Shown here piece after piece: positions 54,319 to 63,138 of a DNA stretch of 64,000 bases. Each line of letters begins with the position of its first letter. Position 1 is the first letter of the stretch. The notes under the pieces were generated by a model that saw only the letters and a program-made list of their open reading frames with translations, did no database searches and was not told the DNA's origin. The stretch comes from Casimicrobium huifangae (GTDB lineage: Bacteria > Pseudomonadota > Gammaproteobacteria > Burkholderiales > Casimicrobiaceae): the NCBI RefSeq assembly GCF_009746125.1, contig NZ_CP041352.1:4324436-4388435 (forward strand), written 5' to 3'. The position numbers and the translations under genes were made by a program.

Positions 54319-54894
54319 ATGAAACAACTCTGGAAACTGGTTCTCGCAATCGCCACCGCCAGCATGCTGGCCGCGTGCTCATCAACGCCGGAGCAGGCAA
54401 CGCCGGTGGAAGACCGCAATGCGACAGCTGCAACGGGCGCCACGTCTGGGTCAAGCGGTACGTCCACCAGCGGCATGGGTAACCAGAGTGGGGCCAGCGG
54501 CAGCAACCTGCAGGGCAACAACATGAGCGGCAACCCGCTGAAAGACCCGCGCAGCCCGTTGTCACGCCGCGAAATCTTCTACGACTACGACAGCTTTGTG
54601 GTGAAGGACGAGTACAAACCGCTGCTGGAGGCCCACGCCGCTTATCTCAAGAGCAACCGCAACGCGCGCGTGACCGTCGAAGGCAACACCGACGAGCGCG
54701 GCAGCCGTGAATACAACCTCGCGCTCGGCCAGAAGCGCTCGGAGAGCGTCAAGCGCGTGCTGACGCTGCTCGGCGTCAATGAGGCGCAGATCGAGACGGT
54801 GAGCTTCGGCGAGGAGAAGCCGCGTAACCCGGCTTCCAGCGAAGCGGCGTGGTCCGAGAACCGCCGCTGCGACCTGCGTTACGCCGGGGAATAG
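54319..54894 (+). CDS. pal: Peptidoglycan-associated lipoprotein Pal
   Basis: Outer-membrane lipoprotein (191 aa). The lipobox is MLAAC, with Cys20. A Gly/Ser/Asn-rich linker (about 35-70) precedes the OmpA-like domain: FYDYDSFVVKDEYKPLLEA, then VTVEGNTDERGSREYNLALG with the diaminopimelate-contacting Asp and Arg. SENRRCDLRYAGE is the end. The chosen ATG (MKQLWKL) has AAAGGGA at good distance. An in-frame ATG 15 bp earlier (54304) would add MKGMA and lacks a ribosome site. It binds peptidoglycan and TolB. Located 109 bp after tolB. Confidence 0.94.
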   Translation: MKQLWKLVLAIATASMLAACSSTPEQATPVEDRNATAATGATSGSSGTSTSGMGNQSGASGSNLQGNNMSGNPLKDPRSPLSRREIFYDYDSFVVKDEYKPLLEAHAAYLKSNRNARVTVEGNTDERGSREYNLALGQKRSESVKRVLTLLGVNEAQIETVSFGEEKPRNPASSEAAWSENRRCDLRYAGE

Positions 54895-54897
54895 CCG

Positions 54898-55836
54898 ATG
54901 CCCTTGCTGCGTACTCCGCCCGCGCCGTTGTTCACCAAAAAGCTGCTGTCCGGCCCTGTAGCCGCGCTGGCCCTGACTCTCGCGGCCAGTGCCCAAGCCG
55001 GGTTGTTCGATGACGAGGAAGCGCGCAAGCAGATCCTGCAACTGCGCAATCAGATCGCCGAGACACAGCGCACGCTGGATCAGCGCGTGGCCGAGCTGGA
55101 GGCGCAGGCTCGCAACCGCAGCATCATTGATCTGTTCAATCAGGTAGAAACGCTGAAGGCGGAATTCGCCCGTCTGCGCGGCCAGATTGAGCTGCTGCAA
55201 AACGAGATGGAGAACACGCAGAAGCGGCAACGCGATCTCTACGTCGATCTCGATGGTCGCTTGCGCAAAGTGGAAACGCAGCTCGCCGCTGCGCAAACAG
55301 CGGCGCCCGCGCCCGCCGCGATGCCACCGGCGACCGTTGGCCCGACGGGCAGCACGCCGCCCGCCACGCCAGCCACCGGTGCTGGTGGTGCACCCGTGCC
55401 CGCTGCCAATGGCGATCCGTCTCGCAGCGTTCCGCCTGCGCCGGTGCAGCCGCCGACAGACCCGGTGGCCGAACAGCGTGCCTATGACCTCGGCCTTGAG
55501 CAGTTCCGCGCTGGCCGCTTTGGCGAGGCGATCGCGACGTTCCAGGCCTTCATCCGCAACTTCCCGCGCAGCACGCTGGTGCCATCGGCGCAATACTGGA
55601 TCGGCAATTCGCTCTACGCCACCCGTGACTATCGCGGCGCCATCGCGGCGCAACGCCAGTTGCTCTCCCAGCACCCGGACAGCGCCAAGGCGTCTGACGC
55701 GCTGCTCAACATCGCCACCGCGCAGTCCGACCTCGGCGAGCTGCAAGCCGCCCGCGCCAGCCTGCAAGAGGTAATCAGCAAATACCCGTCGTCGGAAGCG
55801 GCCACCAAGGCACGGCAACGGCTGGGCATGCGCTGA
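54898..55836 (+). CDS. cpoB: Cell division coordinator CpoB (YbgF)
   Basis: Periplasmic protein (312 aa) with a signal peptide to about residue 34 (AQAG). A coiled coil at about 40-125 (QILQLRNQIAETQRTLDQRV) mediates trimerisation. A Pro/Ala-rich linker (about 130-185) leads to a TPR domain from about 190 to 312: QRAYDLGLEQFRAGRFGEAI, SAQYWIGNSLYATRDYRGAI and LLNIATAQSDLGELQAARAS. CpoB couples Tol-Pal to PBP1B activity. It follows pal by 3 bp, as in other proteobacteria. Confidence 0.93.
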   Translation: MPLLRTPPAPLFTKKLLSGPVAALALTLAASAQAGLFDDEEARKQILQLRNQIAETQRTLDQRVAELEAQARNRSIIDLFNQVETLKAEFARLRGQIELLQNEMENTQKRQRDLYVDLDGRLRKVETQLAAAQTAAPAPAAMPPATVGPTGSTPPATPATGAGGAPVPAANGDPSRSVPPAPVQPPTDPVAEQRAYDLGLEQFRAGRFGEAIATFQAFIRNFPRSTLVPSAQYWIGNSLYATRDYRGAIAAQRQLLSQHPDSAKASDALLNIATAQSDLGELQAARASLQEVISKYPSSEAATKARQRLGMR

Positions 55837-55876
55837 GTGACGGCACTCCGACGTCGCGCGTCGTGATCAATCGGCC

Positions 55877-56959
55877 ATGACGAGCGGCCAGCGGGCCAAC
55901 AGCTTCGCCGCCCGCATCGTCGCCTGGCAACGCACGCACGGTCGCCACGACCTGCCGTGGCAGAACACCCGCGACGCCTATCGCATCTGGCTGTCCGAGA
56001 TCATGCTGCAGCAGACGCAGGTGACGACGGTGCTGCCGTACTACGAGCGCTTTCTTCAACGTTTCCCCGACGTGTTGTCGCTGGCTGCTGCAAGCGAAGA
56101 CGACGTACTCGCACTGTGGGCAGGGCTCGGCTACTACAGCCGCGCCCGCAACCTGCATCGTGCTGCGCAACAGGTAGTGACGCAGCACGGCGGGCGCTTC
56201 CCGGCCGACGTTGACGCGCTCGCCGCGCTGCCGGGTGTCGGCCGCAGTACCGCCGCAGCCATCGCGGCCTTTGCTTACGATGTAGTCGCGCCAATCCTCG
56301 ACGGCAACGTCAAACGCGTTCTTGCCCGGCATGCGGCGGTGGATGGCTTCCCCGGCGCTTCAACGGTCGAAAAGAAGCTCTGGCAGATCGCCAGTGAGCG
56401 GCTGCCTGCGCAGTCGGCCGACATCGTCGCCTATACGCAGGGGCTGATGGACCTCGGCGCCACCGTCTGCACGCGCGGTGATCCGCGCTGCGGTGGCTGC
56501 CCGGTGGCGGCTGATTGCGCTGCGCGCGAGCAGGGACGCACAGCCGAGTTGCCGACCGCGCGCCCGGCGAAAGCGTTGCCGGAACGGCGGCAGCGCTACC
56601 TGCTGCTTCGTCACAGTGACGATGTGTTGCTGGTCAAACGCCCGGCACCGGGCATCTGGGGCGGGCTGTGGTGCCTGCCGGAGATCGGCGATGATGAAAG
56701 CGCGCTGCCGGCTTTGTTGCGCAAACGCTTTGGCGTCAACCGCATCGGCGATACCCGGCAACTGCCGGACATCGTGCACACCTTCACCCACTTCCGCTTG
56801 ACGCTGGTGATCACCGAGGTCGCAGTTGCAGGCCGTACGCCGGTCGCACGGGACTCGGGAACAGTTTGGCTGGCGTTGGCAGACGCGAGCGGGGCGGCAC
56901 TGCCGAAGCCGATCAGCCGACTGCTGATATCGATGTCCGACGCCAAGCGCATCGCCTGA
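55877..56959 (+). CDS. mutY: Adenine DNA glycosylase MutY
   Basis: Base excision repair enzyme (360 aa) that removes adenine opposite 8-oxoguanine. The catalytic acid is in LSEIMLQQTQVTTVLPYYER. The helix-hairpin-helix is LAALPGVGRSTAAAIAAFAY, with the conserved Asp in APILDGNVKRVL. The iron-sulfur cluster cysteines follow C-x6-C-x2-C-x5-C in CTRGDPRCGGCPVAADC. The C-terminal NUDIX-like domain (about 225-360) reads the oxoG. It is 40 bp after cpoB and may be expressed with that operon. Confidence 0.95.
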   Translation: MTSGQRANSFAARIVAWQRTHGRHDLPWQNTRDAYRIWLSEIMLQQTQVTTVLPYYERFLQRFPDVLSLAAASEDDVLALWAGLGYYSRARNLHRAAQQVVTQHGGRFPADVDALAALPGVGRSTAAAIAAFAYDVVAPILDGNVKRVLARHAAVDGFPGASTVEKKLWQIASERLPAQSADIVAYTQGLMDLGATVCTRGDPRCGGCPVAADCAAREQGRTAELPTARPAKALPERRQRYLLLRHSDDVLLVKRPAPGIWGGLWCLPEIGDDESALPALLRKRFGVNRIGDTRQLPDIVHTFTHFRLTLVITEVAVAGRTPVARDSGTVWLALADASGAALPKPISRLLISMSDAKRIA

Positions 56960-56987
56960 TGGCGGTCACGGCGCGCTGGACCGTTAA

Positions 56988-57104
56988 CGACTTTTTACCA
57001 AGAACCGCATTTGAATTGGGCTCAATGCAGTAAACGCGCGTAAGTCGACATGAGGCGCTTTTACGCCTCCGGCCCAGACTAAATGGACTTTTCAGCGAAA
57101 AGCC
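56988..57104. repeat. 117-bp dyad element, copy D
   Basis: Lies between convergent mutY and the OmpA-like lipoprotein gene. The left end is CGACTTTTTACCAAGAA. The core TAAGTCGACA is centred at 57046.5, against the element midpoint of 57046. The right arm GGCCCAGACTAAATGGAC ends TTTTCAGCGAAAAGCC. A local GAGGCG/CGCCTC hairpin lies right of centre. The rest of the spacer is unremarkable. Confidence 0.75.
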
Positions 57105-57132
57105 ATTGATCCCGAACGAGACGCAGGCGCCG

Positions 57133-58452
57133 CTACGCGCCGCACGCGCCGATCTTGAACTCCACGCGCCGGTCCTGCAGATCGCTGAGGTCGTCGCTGC
57201 CGGTGCCAACCACGTTTTCGCGGAAGCCCATGCCGGTGGCCTTGACCCGGGTGACCAGATCCGGCGTCGCCGATTCCAGCCGCCATTTGATGTTCTGCGC
57301 CCGCGCCAGACTGAGACGCTCGTTTACCGGCTCCGGCCCCGAACGGCTGGTGTGGCCAATGACATTGAGACAGCGGTCGGTCTTGGCCAGCTTGCTGGCG
57401 ATCTGTCGCAGCCAGATCGGATACGGCCCGCTCACCTGCTTGTCGGCCCAGAAATCCGTCTTGCCGGGCTGGAACAGCAGCTTGACCGCGAGCTTGTTGT
57501 TGGCGATGCCGTTGTCGACGATGTGGCCGAACGCTTTCTCGGCATCCGCCCGCTTGCCGAGCTTCCAGTTGGCGAGATAGAGCCCGCTGTGCACGCGGAG
57601 CTGATCGCCGGCAGCTGAGCGCACGGCGCGGCCATAGAGATCCAGCGCGCGGCGGAAATCGCGCTTTTCGTAGGCGAGGATCGCGTCCGACACCAGCGTG
57701 GCAGCGTCGATACGCTCGCGATAAACAGGATCAATCGGGTCGCCGAGCTTGGTGCCCTGGCAGGTCTTGATGTAGGCATCGACCGCCGCGTCCTTCACCC
57801 ACACCGGGGTGTCGGCAAAGTAGGGTGTTGGCGTCGTGTTGATGCCTTCCGGGATCGCCCGGGCGACGCTCTTGGCGACGATCTTGTCGGCGGCCAGATC
57901 GGCCAGCGCGAAGCAGATGCGATAGGCCTGCGGCACCCCCACGGTGGTGTTGTCGAGCTGGATGCCGGTGAAGGTGCCGACCAGCACGATGGGCGCTTTC
58001 GCCACGTTGGCCGAGGAGAACTCGCGCACTTCGAAGGCCGGGAACTGCTCGCGCACGATCTCACGCAGCCGCTTTTCAATGTGCCGGCTGGCGACATTCT
58101 GCTGGCCGCTGACGGCATCCACCAGCGGGTCAATCACCACCACGCGCGGTCTGGCGACGTTGGCGCTGGCGTTCTTGAACAGCGTCGTCGCCGCGTTGAC
58201 GATGGCCGTCTCGAACGCAACCGGGGTGGGCGGCGCAGGCGGCGCTACGGGCGCTGGTGCGGGCGCCGGTGCCGGCGGTGGTGGCACGACGGCGACCGGC
58301 GGCGGTGCATGGTCAACCGTTGGCGGCGGCGTGCTGGCGCAGCCGGACAGGGCGAGCAGGGCAGACGCCAGCAGCGCCAGCGGCAGGGCAGACGCAGTCG
58401 GCCCAATAGCCGTGGCCGCGCCTTGTTGTGAAGGCAGTTTGTACTTCGTCAT
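57133..58452 (-). CDS. OmpA-domain lipoprotein with a Pro-rich linker
   Basis: Lipoprotein (439 aa). The signal ends with lipobox ALSGC (Cys38). A Pro/Ala-rich linker (about 41-75) is followed by an N-terminal domain (VVVIDPLVDAVSGQQNVASR; FSSANVAKAPIVLVGTFTGI) that resembles FlgO/CsgG-like folds. A TPR-like part (AILAYEKRDFRRALDLYGRA) follows. The C-terminal OmpA-like peptidoglycan-binding domain has CLNVIGHTSRSGPEPVNERL followed by SLARAQNI. It is encoded downstream of a Ser/Thr kinase with a 4-nt overlap, so the two are translationally coupled. Function unknown; possibly an envelope component controlled by or reporting to the kinase. Confidence 0.85.
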   Translation of the reverse strand: MTKYKLPSQQGAATAIGPTASALPLALLASALLALSGCASTPPPTVDHAPPPVAVVPPPPAPAPAPAPVAPPAPPTPVAFETAIVNAATTLFKNASANVARPRVVVIDPLVDAVSGQQNVASRHIEKRLREIVREQFPAFEVREFSSANVAKAPIVLVGTFTGIQLDNTTVGVPQAYRICFALADLAADKIVAKSVARAIPEGINTTPTPYFADTPVWVKDAAVDAYIKTCQGTKLGDPIDPVYRERIDAATLVSDAILAYEKRDFRRALDLYGRAVRSAAGDQLRVHSGLYLANWKLGKRADAEKAFGHIVDNGIANNKLAVKLLFQPGKTDFWADKQVSGPYPIWLRQIASKLAKTDRCLNVIGHTSRSGPEPVNERLSLARAQNIKWRLESATPDLVTRVKATGMGFRENVVGTGSDDLSDLQDRRVEFKIGACGA

Positions 58453-60230
58453 CGACAGTTCTCCTTCAAAAAGCGTTGTTCGTCATCGCTCAGCGGGTTG
58501 CCCAACTGGAAGGTCTCCAGCAGGGTGCTGCATCGCACCGGGCGGCGCATGACCGCGCGGTCGGAGGCGAACTCGTCGTCCTCTGTGGTTTCAGTCGGGC
58601 GCCGGGTGCGCGGGTTCCGGCTGTCCTTTCGCGGGTCAACCGCCGGGTCCTTGCTGCTGTCAGTCCGCAGGTCGGTGGTTTTGCCATCGGGTCGCGCGGC
58701 TGTCGCTTTCGCCAGGTCTGCCGCCTTGTCACCCGCCTTGTCGGCGGCTTTCGCGGGCGGCGGCTCGGTTGTCGGTCTGGATACCGGCGGCGTTACCACT
58801 GGCTCGGCTCTGGTTTCGGTCTTCGTTTCGTCCTTCGCTTCCGGCTTCGGTTCGCTGACCGGGGCAATCGGCGGTGTTGCTGGTAAAGACGTTTTCGTGC
58901 TGGCCGACGCGTCATCGGCCGGGACTGCGGCCGGCGCAATGACGGGCGGCACCGCGACTGCCGGCCGCGTCATCTTCCACGCGGCGCCCGCGATCAGCGC
59001 GACTGATACCGCAGCGATCGCCAGCCACACGCCACGTCTGCCACCGGACCCCGCAGGCTCATAGGCCGGCGTCGGTGACGACGGCGCTCCACTGGCGGTG
59101 GTCGGCCGACGCGGCATGACCACGGTGCGGTCATCGTCGATGGCCTCGGCAGCGGCCATCTCGCGCATCAATTGCATCTGGGCGACGGACTGCGCAGCGG
59201 CTTCGGGTGCAACGTTGTCCGGCGACCGCGGCAGTGTCGGCGGCGGCATCCTTACAAAGTCGGTGGCGAGCGATGGCGCGGTTGCCGGCGGCGTGGCTGG
59301 CAGCGGTGCCACCGTCACCGGCGCCGGCGCATCCAGCGGCAATGGCGCAGCGGCCTCGTTCCAGCCGAACAGCTCGACAAACTCGGCGATGCTCTGCGGA
59401 CGGTTCTCCGGCTTCACCGCCAGCGCTGCCTCCATCGCATCCAGCCAGCGCTCGGGCAGCCGCCCGTAGAAGCGCTCGCGCGGACGCGGCATCGAGTCCT
59501 TCAGGATGCGGCTGATCGCCGTCGGTGGCGGTTCGCCGCACAGGGCATAGTGCATGACCCCGGCCAGCGCATAGATGTCGGTCCACGGGCCCTGCTTGAG
59601 GTCGCCGTCGCCGTATTGCTCGATCGGCGCGTAACCCGGCTTCAGGATCGCGGTGAACACCTGGGTGCCCTCGATCGCCTTGCGCGCCGCGCCGAAGTCG
59701 AGCAGTACCGGCGCCTGACCATCGCTGAGCAGGATATTGTCCGGCGCCACGTCACGGTGATAACAGTGCGCTGCGTGCAGCAGGTCCAGCGTTTCGCACA
59801 ACGGCACCAGCAGCGCCTGCATGGCCGCTTCGTCAAGCTGCCAGGCGCCGCTCTTCACTGCGTCCTTGAGCGTCAGTCCGTCGTACAGACGCATGGCCAG
59901 ATAGGCCGTGCCGCGCTCCTCCCAGCAGCGATAGACGCGCACCAGCGCCGGGTGATCGAACTGCGCCAGCAGCTTGCCCTCGTTGGTGAAGCTGACGATG
60001 CCGGTGCTGAAGGTGTCCTTCTCGCGCGACACCGGCTGCACGGTGCCGTCGCGCCCGCGTTGCGCGAAGGCGGCGGGGAAATATTCCTTGATCGCCACGG
60101 TGCGGCCGAGCGCTTCGTCCATCGCCTTGTAGACGATCGAAAACCCGCCGGTGCCGATCACTGACCCGATCGTGTAATCAAGGATGCGCGTGCCGGGGGC
60201 AAGCGCGTGTGGGTTGGCGTCGGAAGACAC
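58449..60230 (-). CDS. Membrane Ser/Thr protein kinase (Hanks type)
   Basis: Kinase of 593 aa. The Gly loop GTGGFSIVYKA precedes Lys48 in VAIKEYF; Glu84 fits the alphaC glutamate. The catalytic loop is HRDVAPDN (Asp160), and the Mg motif is DFGAAR (Asp178). GYAPIEQYGDGDLKQGPWTD follows as the activation/P+1 region, so all key residues are present. DDDRTVVMPRRP at 365-376 is a Thr-containing linker like those bound by FHA domains. A single membrane helix lies at 401-418. The external part is a low-complexity Pro/Lys/Thr-rich region ending in a small Cys-containing motif (RCSTLLETFQLGNPLSDDEQ). It would phosphorylate cytoplasmic proteins in response to an envelope signal. Confidence 0.9.
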   Translation of the reverse strand: MSSDANPHALAPGTRILDYTIGSVIGTGGFSIVYKAMDEALGRTVAIKEYFPAAFAQRGRDGTVQPVSREKDTFSTGIVSFTNEGKLLAQFDHPALVRVYRCWEERGTAYLAMRLYDGLTLKDAVKSGAWQLDEAAMQALLVPLCETLDLLHAAHCYHRDVAPDNILLSDGQAPVLLDFGAARKAIEGTQVFTAILKPGYAPIEQYGDGDLKQGPWTDIYALAGVMHYALCGEPPPTAISRILKDSMPRPRERFYGRLPERWLDAMEAALAVKPENRPQSIAEFVELFGWNEAAAPLPLDAPAPVTVAPLPATPPATAPSLATDFVRMPPPTLPRSPDNVAPEAAAQSVAQMQLMREMAAAEAIDDDRTVVMPRRPTTASGAPSSPTPAYEPAGSGGRRGVWLAIAAVSVALIAGAAWKMTRPAVAVPPVIAPAAVPADDASASTKTSLPATPPIAPVSEPKPEAKDETKTETRAEPVVTPPVSRPTTEPPPAKAADKAGDKAADLAKATAARPDGKTTDLRTDSSKDPAVDPRKDSRNPRTRRPTETTEDDEFASDRAVMRRPVRCSTLLETFQLGNPLSDDEQRFLKENCR

Positions 60231-60443
60231 GGGTAGAGGTCGTGGTTTGCTCTATGCCAGGCGGGTCTTGGAGTTTAGCCGCAAGGGCAGGCAACGCTAT
60301 GCAATTGGCATGGCTGGCATGAAGATACGGCATTTTCCGTATTTACCTGTCTGTCACATGCAGCGTGTGGTGACGCGCAGCACGCCGGTCACTGCCGCGC
60401 GTCATCTCAATCAGCATTTCGCGGGAATCTGCTGCCCTGAGCG

Positions 60444-60815
60444 TCACCCGAAACGGCGATCAAGCGCCCACGCCAGCGCGCCGCCGATGCCGTACATGAA
60501 CAGATCCATCACACTGAAGGTGTTGCCCAGCAGCACGTACATCACGCTGCCTTTGGCGAAGCCCAGGCGCTCGGCGAGATGCACGTACTGCGACGCCTCG
60601 ACGGCGAAGCCGATTGCTACGGCCAACAGCGCAGTCTTGGGCATGGACCAAAGCGTGATCGCCCGCAGCAGTGCATAGACGAACATCACCGCCAGAACAT
60701 CGCCAACACTGCCACGGACAAATTCCCCGCCAATCCAGCGCAACGCGATGGCAACCTCCACCGCGAAGAGAGCGAGAGCGATCAGCGCATAGTGGCGTTT
60801 GCCGGGCATTGACAT
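60444..60815 (-). CDS. DUF2809 family small membrane protein
   Basis: A protein of about 123 aa, with about four hydrophobic segments (YALIALALFAVEVAIALRWI; GDVLAVMFVYALLRAITLWS; MYVLLGNTFSVMDLFMYGIG). VRGSVGDVLAVMFVYALLR and EASQYV match DUF2809, a VanZ-like family of unknown function. Two ATGs compete: 60815 (MSMPGKRHY) and 60809, the latter with GAGG at better distance. An upstream frame to 60893 is not supported. It is monocistronic, flanked by the kinase promoter spacer (60231-60443), which contains only a small hairpin ATACGG/CCGTAT at 60325-60342. Confidence 0.75.
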   Translation of the reverse strand: MSMPGKRHYALIALALFAVEVAIALRWIGGEFVRGSVGDVLAVMFVYALLRAITLWSMPKTALLAVAIGFAVEASQYVHLAERLGFAKGSVMYVLLGNTFSVMDLFMYGIGGALAWALDRRFG

Positions 60816-60895
60816 TGCCTCGAGTGTGGTGCGAAGCCCGGATGCTACGCGGCGCGTAGCCGGGTAGTTCGTTGTGCTTTCTACCCGTCGCAATA

Positions 60896-61015
60896 CATCA
60901 GCTTTTTGCTCAAAGCCCTGTTACAAAAGGGCTGATATGTATTTTTGGCTGATAGTCGATAAACAGTGTTTTGCGGTGTCTAGCCCTGTTTGGATAGGGG
61001 TTTCAGCAAAAAGAT
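60896..61015. repeat. ~120-bp dyad element, copy B
   Basis: Among the best preserved. The left end is CATCAGCTTTTTGCTCAAAG, with a perfect hairpin AGCCCT/AGGGCT (60914-60933). The core ATAGTCGATAA is centred at 60957.5. The right arm has TAGCCCTGTTTGGATAGGGG, ending TTTCAGCAAAAAGATG. It lies in the 330-bp divergent spacer between the DUF2809 gene and the YeeE-like transporter. The remaining 130 bp before the transporter shows no clear promoter. Confidence 0.8.
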
Positions 61016-61144
61016 GTTCTGATTCTGCTGCCGTATTGGGCACTGCAGAGTGCGATTCCGGCAGACGTTCACTTTCGCAGGCAACTGCAGTCCGCCGATA
61101 ATGTCGTCCGCCCCTGCTTTCTGCGCCCCGCGAGCCTGCCTGCC

Positions 61145-62248
61145 ATGTCTGCCACCGATCTCGTCTCCATCCAGCACAGCGCCGCCCTCTGGGCCTTTCT
61201 GCTCTCCGTCGTGTTCGGCGCCGTGGCCCAGCGCAGCAACTACTGCACGATGGGCGCGATTTCCGACGTCACCAATTTCGGCGACTGGACGCGCGCGCGC
61301 ATGGCGCTGGCCTCGGTGGGTGTGGCCATCATCGGTGTCGCCTGGCTGAAGTGGTCAGGCATGGTGGATATGGGTAAATCGTTCTACGTGGCGCCCAAGC
61401 TGATCTGGCTGTCGCACATCGTGGGTGGGCTGACTTTCGGCTTTGGCATGACGCTGGCGTCGGGCTGCGGCAGCAAGACGCTGCTGCGGGTTGGTGCCGG
61501 CAGCCTGCGGGCGCTGGTAACGCTGCTGGTGATGGGCGTCTTCGCGTGGTTCACGCTGCGCGGCATCCTTGCGGTATTTCGCGTTGCCACGCTCGACGCC
61601 GTCGCGGTGACCTTGCCCACTACCCAGGACATCCCGTCTCTACTCGGGCTCAGCGGCGTCGCGGCGGCGGCATTTGCTGCCGTGGTCGGCGCTGCGCTGG
61701 TCGCCTTTGCGCTCGCCGGCCGCGAGTTTCGCGCTGACAAGTGGAACTGGCTTGGCGGTCTGGTCGTCGGCTTGATGGTAGTGGCCGGCTGGTATGTCAG
61801 CGGCCGCATCGGCTTCGTGGCCGAACACCCGGAAACGCTTGAGGCGGCGTGGGTCAGCACCAATTCGGGCCGCCCGGAATCGCTGACCTTCACCGCGCCG
61901 CCAGCCTACCTGCTCGAACTGCTCGGTTTCTGGAGCGACAAGAGCAAATTTGTCACCTTCGGGATCGCCAGCGTTCTCGGCGTGATCGCCGGTGCCTGCG
62001 TGATGGCGCTTGCAACCAAAACTTTCCGCTGGGAGGGTTTCGCGTCGACCGAAGATTTGGCCAATCACCTGGCCGGCGCCGCACTGATGGGCTTTGGCGG
62101 CGTGCTGGCGCTGGGCTGCACCGTCGGACAGGGGCTCTCCGGCATGAGCACGCTCGCCGTCGGCTCGCTGCTGACGCTGATCGCCATCGTGATCGGCTGT
62201 CGGCTCGCGCTCCGGTATCAACTGTGGCGGCTTGATCAAATCGGGTGA
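61145..62248 (+). CDS. YeeE/YedE family sulfur-compound transporter (TsuA-like)
   Basis: Inner-membrane protein (367 aa) with about nine or ten hydrophobic helices and an internal duplication of the YeeE fold. Conserved cysteines include Cys34 in RSNYCTMGA, Cys108 in GMTLASGCGSKTLLRVG and Cys325 in LALGCTVGQGLSG. In TsuA these positions pass thiosulfate through the channel. It would import thiosulfate or a related sulfur species. No TusA-like partner gene is adjacent. It stands alone downstream of dyad element B. Confidence 0.88.
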   Translation: MSATDLVSIQHSAALWAFLLSVVFGAVAQRSNYCTMGAISDVTNFGDWTRARMALASVGVAIIGVAWLKWSGMVDMGKSFYVAPKLIWLSHIVGGLTFGFGMTLASGCGSKTLLRVGAGSLRALVTLLVMGVFAWFTLRGILAVFRVATLDAVAVTLPTTQDIPSLLGLSGVAAAAFAAVVGAALVAFALAGREFRADKWNWLGGLVVGLMVVAGWYVSGRIGFVAEHPETLEAAWVSTNSGRPESLTFTAPPAYLLELLGFWSDKSKFVTFGIASVLGVIAGACVMALATKTFRWEGFASTEDLANHLAGAALMGFGGVLALGCTVGQGLSGMSTLAVGSLLTLIAIVIGCRLALRYQLWRLDQIG

Positions 62249-62349
62249 TCGGGCCGCCGCCTGATCGGCCTGACAATTGGCAATCTTGTTGATCCAGCAC
62301 CAGCTCGCCACGGCCAGATGGGCTAAAGTGACGACATCAGGAGGTTGCC

Positions 62350-62952
62350 ATGACGCGTTTTGTTCGTGCTCCCGGTTCTCCGTCGCAGTGGTCGATTCTG
62401 CGTGCCGCCGCTGCGGTGATCGCCCTGTTGCTGGCGTCTGCATCGCTGGCGCAGGAGGCTTTCACCACCAAGCCGGTCAACGTGCGGGCCGGACCCGACC
62501 GCGGCTACCCGCTGGTTGTCTGGTTGCCCGCCGGCACTGCGGTGTACGTCAACGGCTGCCTGAGCGATTACCGCTGGTGCGATGTCACCGCCGGACCTGA
62601 CCGTGGCTGGGTATTTGCGCGCAACCTGCAGTACAGCTATCAGGGACAACCTGTCACCATCTACGGCAACGGCGCGCAGCTTGCCCTGCCGATTGTCAGC
62701 TTCATTCTCGGCAGCTACTGGAACGATTACTACCGCGACCGGCCCTGGTATCGCAGCCAGAATCAGTGGAACACGTGGCGCCCCGGCAACCGACCGCCAC
62801 CGGGCTGGCGTCCACCGCCGCAACCGCCGCGCCCGCCGGTCGTACGTCCGCAGCCACCAAGGCCGCCTGTGGTGCGTCCGCCCCGGCCACCAGTGGTTCA
62901 GCCACAACCGCCAAGACCGCCGCGACCGATCCCGATGCCAAAGCCGCAGTAG
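62350..62952 (+). CDS. Exported SH3-domain protein with Pro/Arg-rich tail, paralogue 1
   Basis: A protein of 200 aa with a signal peptide ending near residue 35 (SLAQ). The bacterial SH3 domain (about 37-95) reads VNVRAGPDRGYPLVVWLPAG and ends in CDVTAGPDRGWVFARNLQY. A middle segment has SYWNDYYRDRPWYRSQN. The tail is built from repeats of PPRPPVVRPQ. Probably periplasmic and cell-wall associated. It has AGGAGG just upstream of the ATG. It is a diverged duplicate of the next gene. Confidence 0.85.
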   Translation: MTRFVRAPGSPSQWSILRAAAAVIALLLASASLAQEAFTTKPVNVRAGPDRGYPLVVWLPAGTAVYVNGCLSDYRWCDVTAGPDRGWVFARNLQYSYQGQPVTIYGNGAQLALPIVSFILGSYWNDYYRDRPWYRSQNQWNTWRPGNRPPPGWRPPPQPPRPPVVRPQPPRPPVVRPPRPPVVQPQPPRPPRPIPMPKPQ

Positions 62953-63138
62953 CCCGGCTGAGGCAGCGGTCTGCTGCAAGACATACGCATCATCGACACG
63001 CGGGTCAACGGCAGGTCGCTGGCAGGCGTTGGCCATAGGCTGATCGCGCGTGATGCCGCGATTCGGCCCTGGCGTGGCACATTGCGGTCCGCCATCACGT
63101 CCATCAGTAGAGTGCTTCGAAACACCCAAGGAGAAGTC

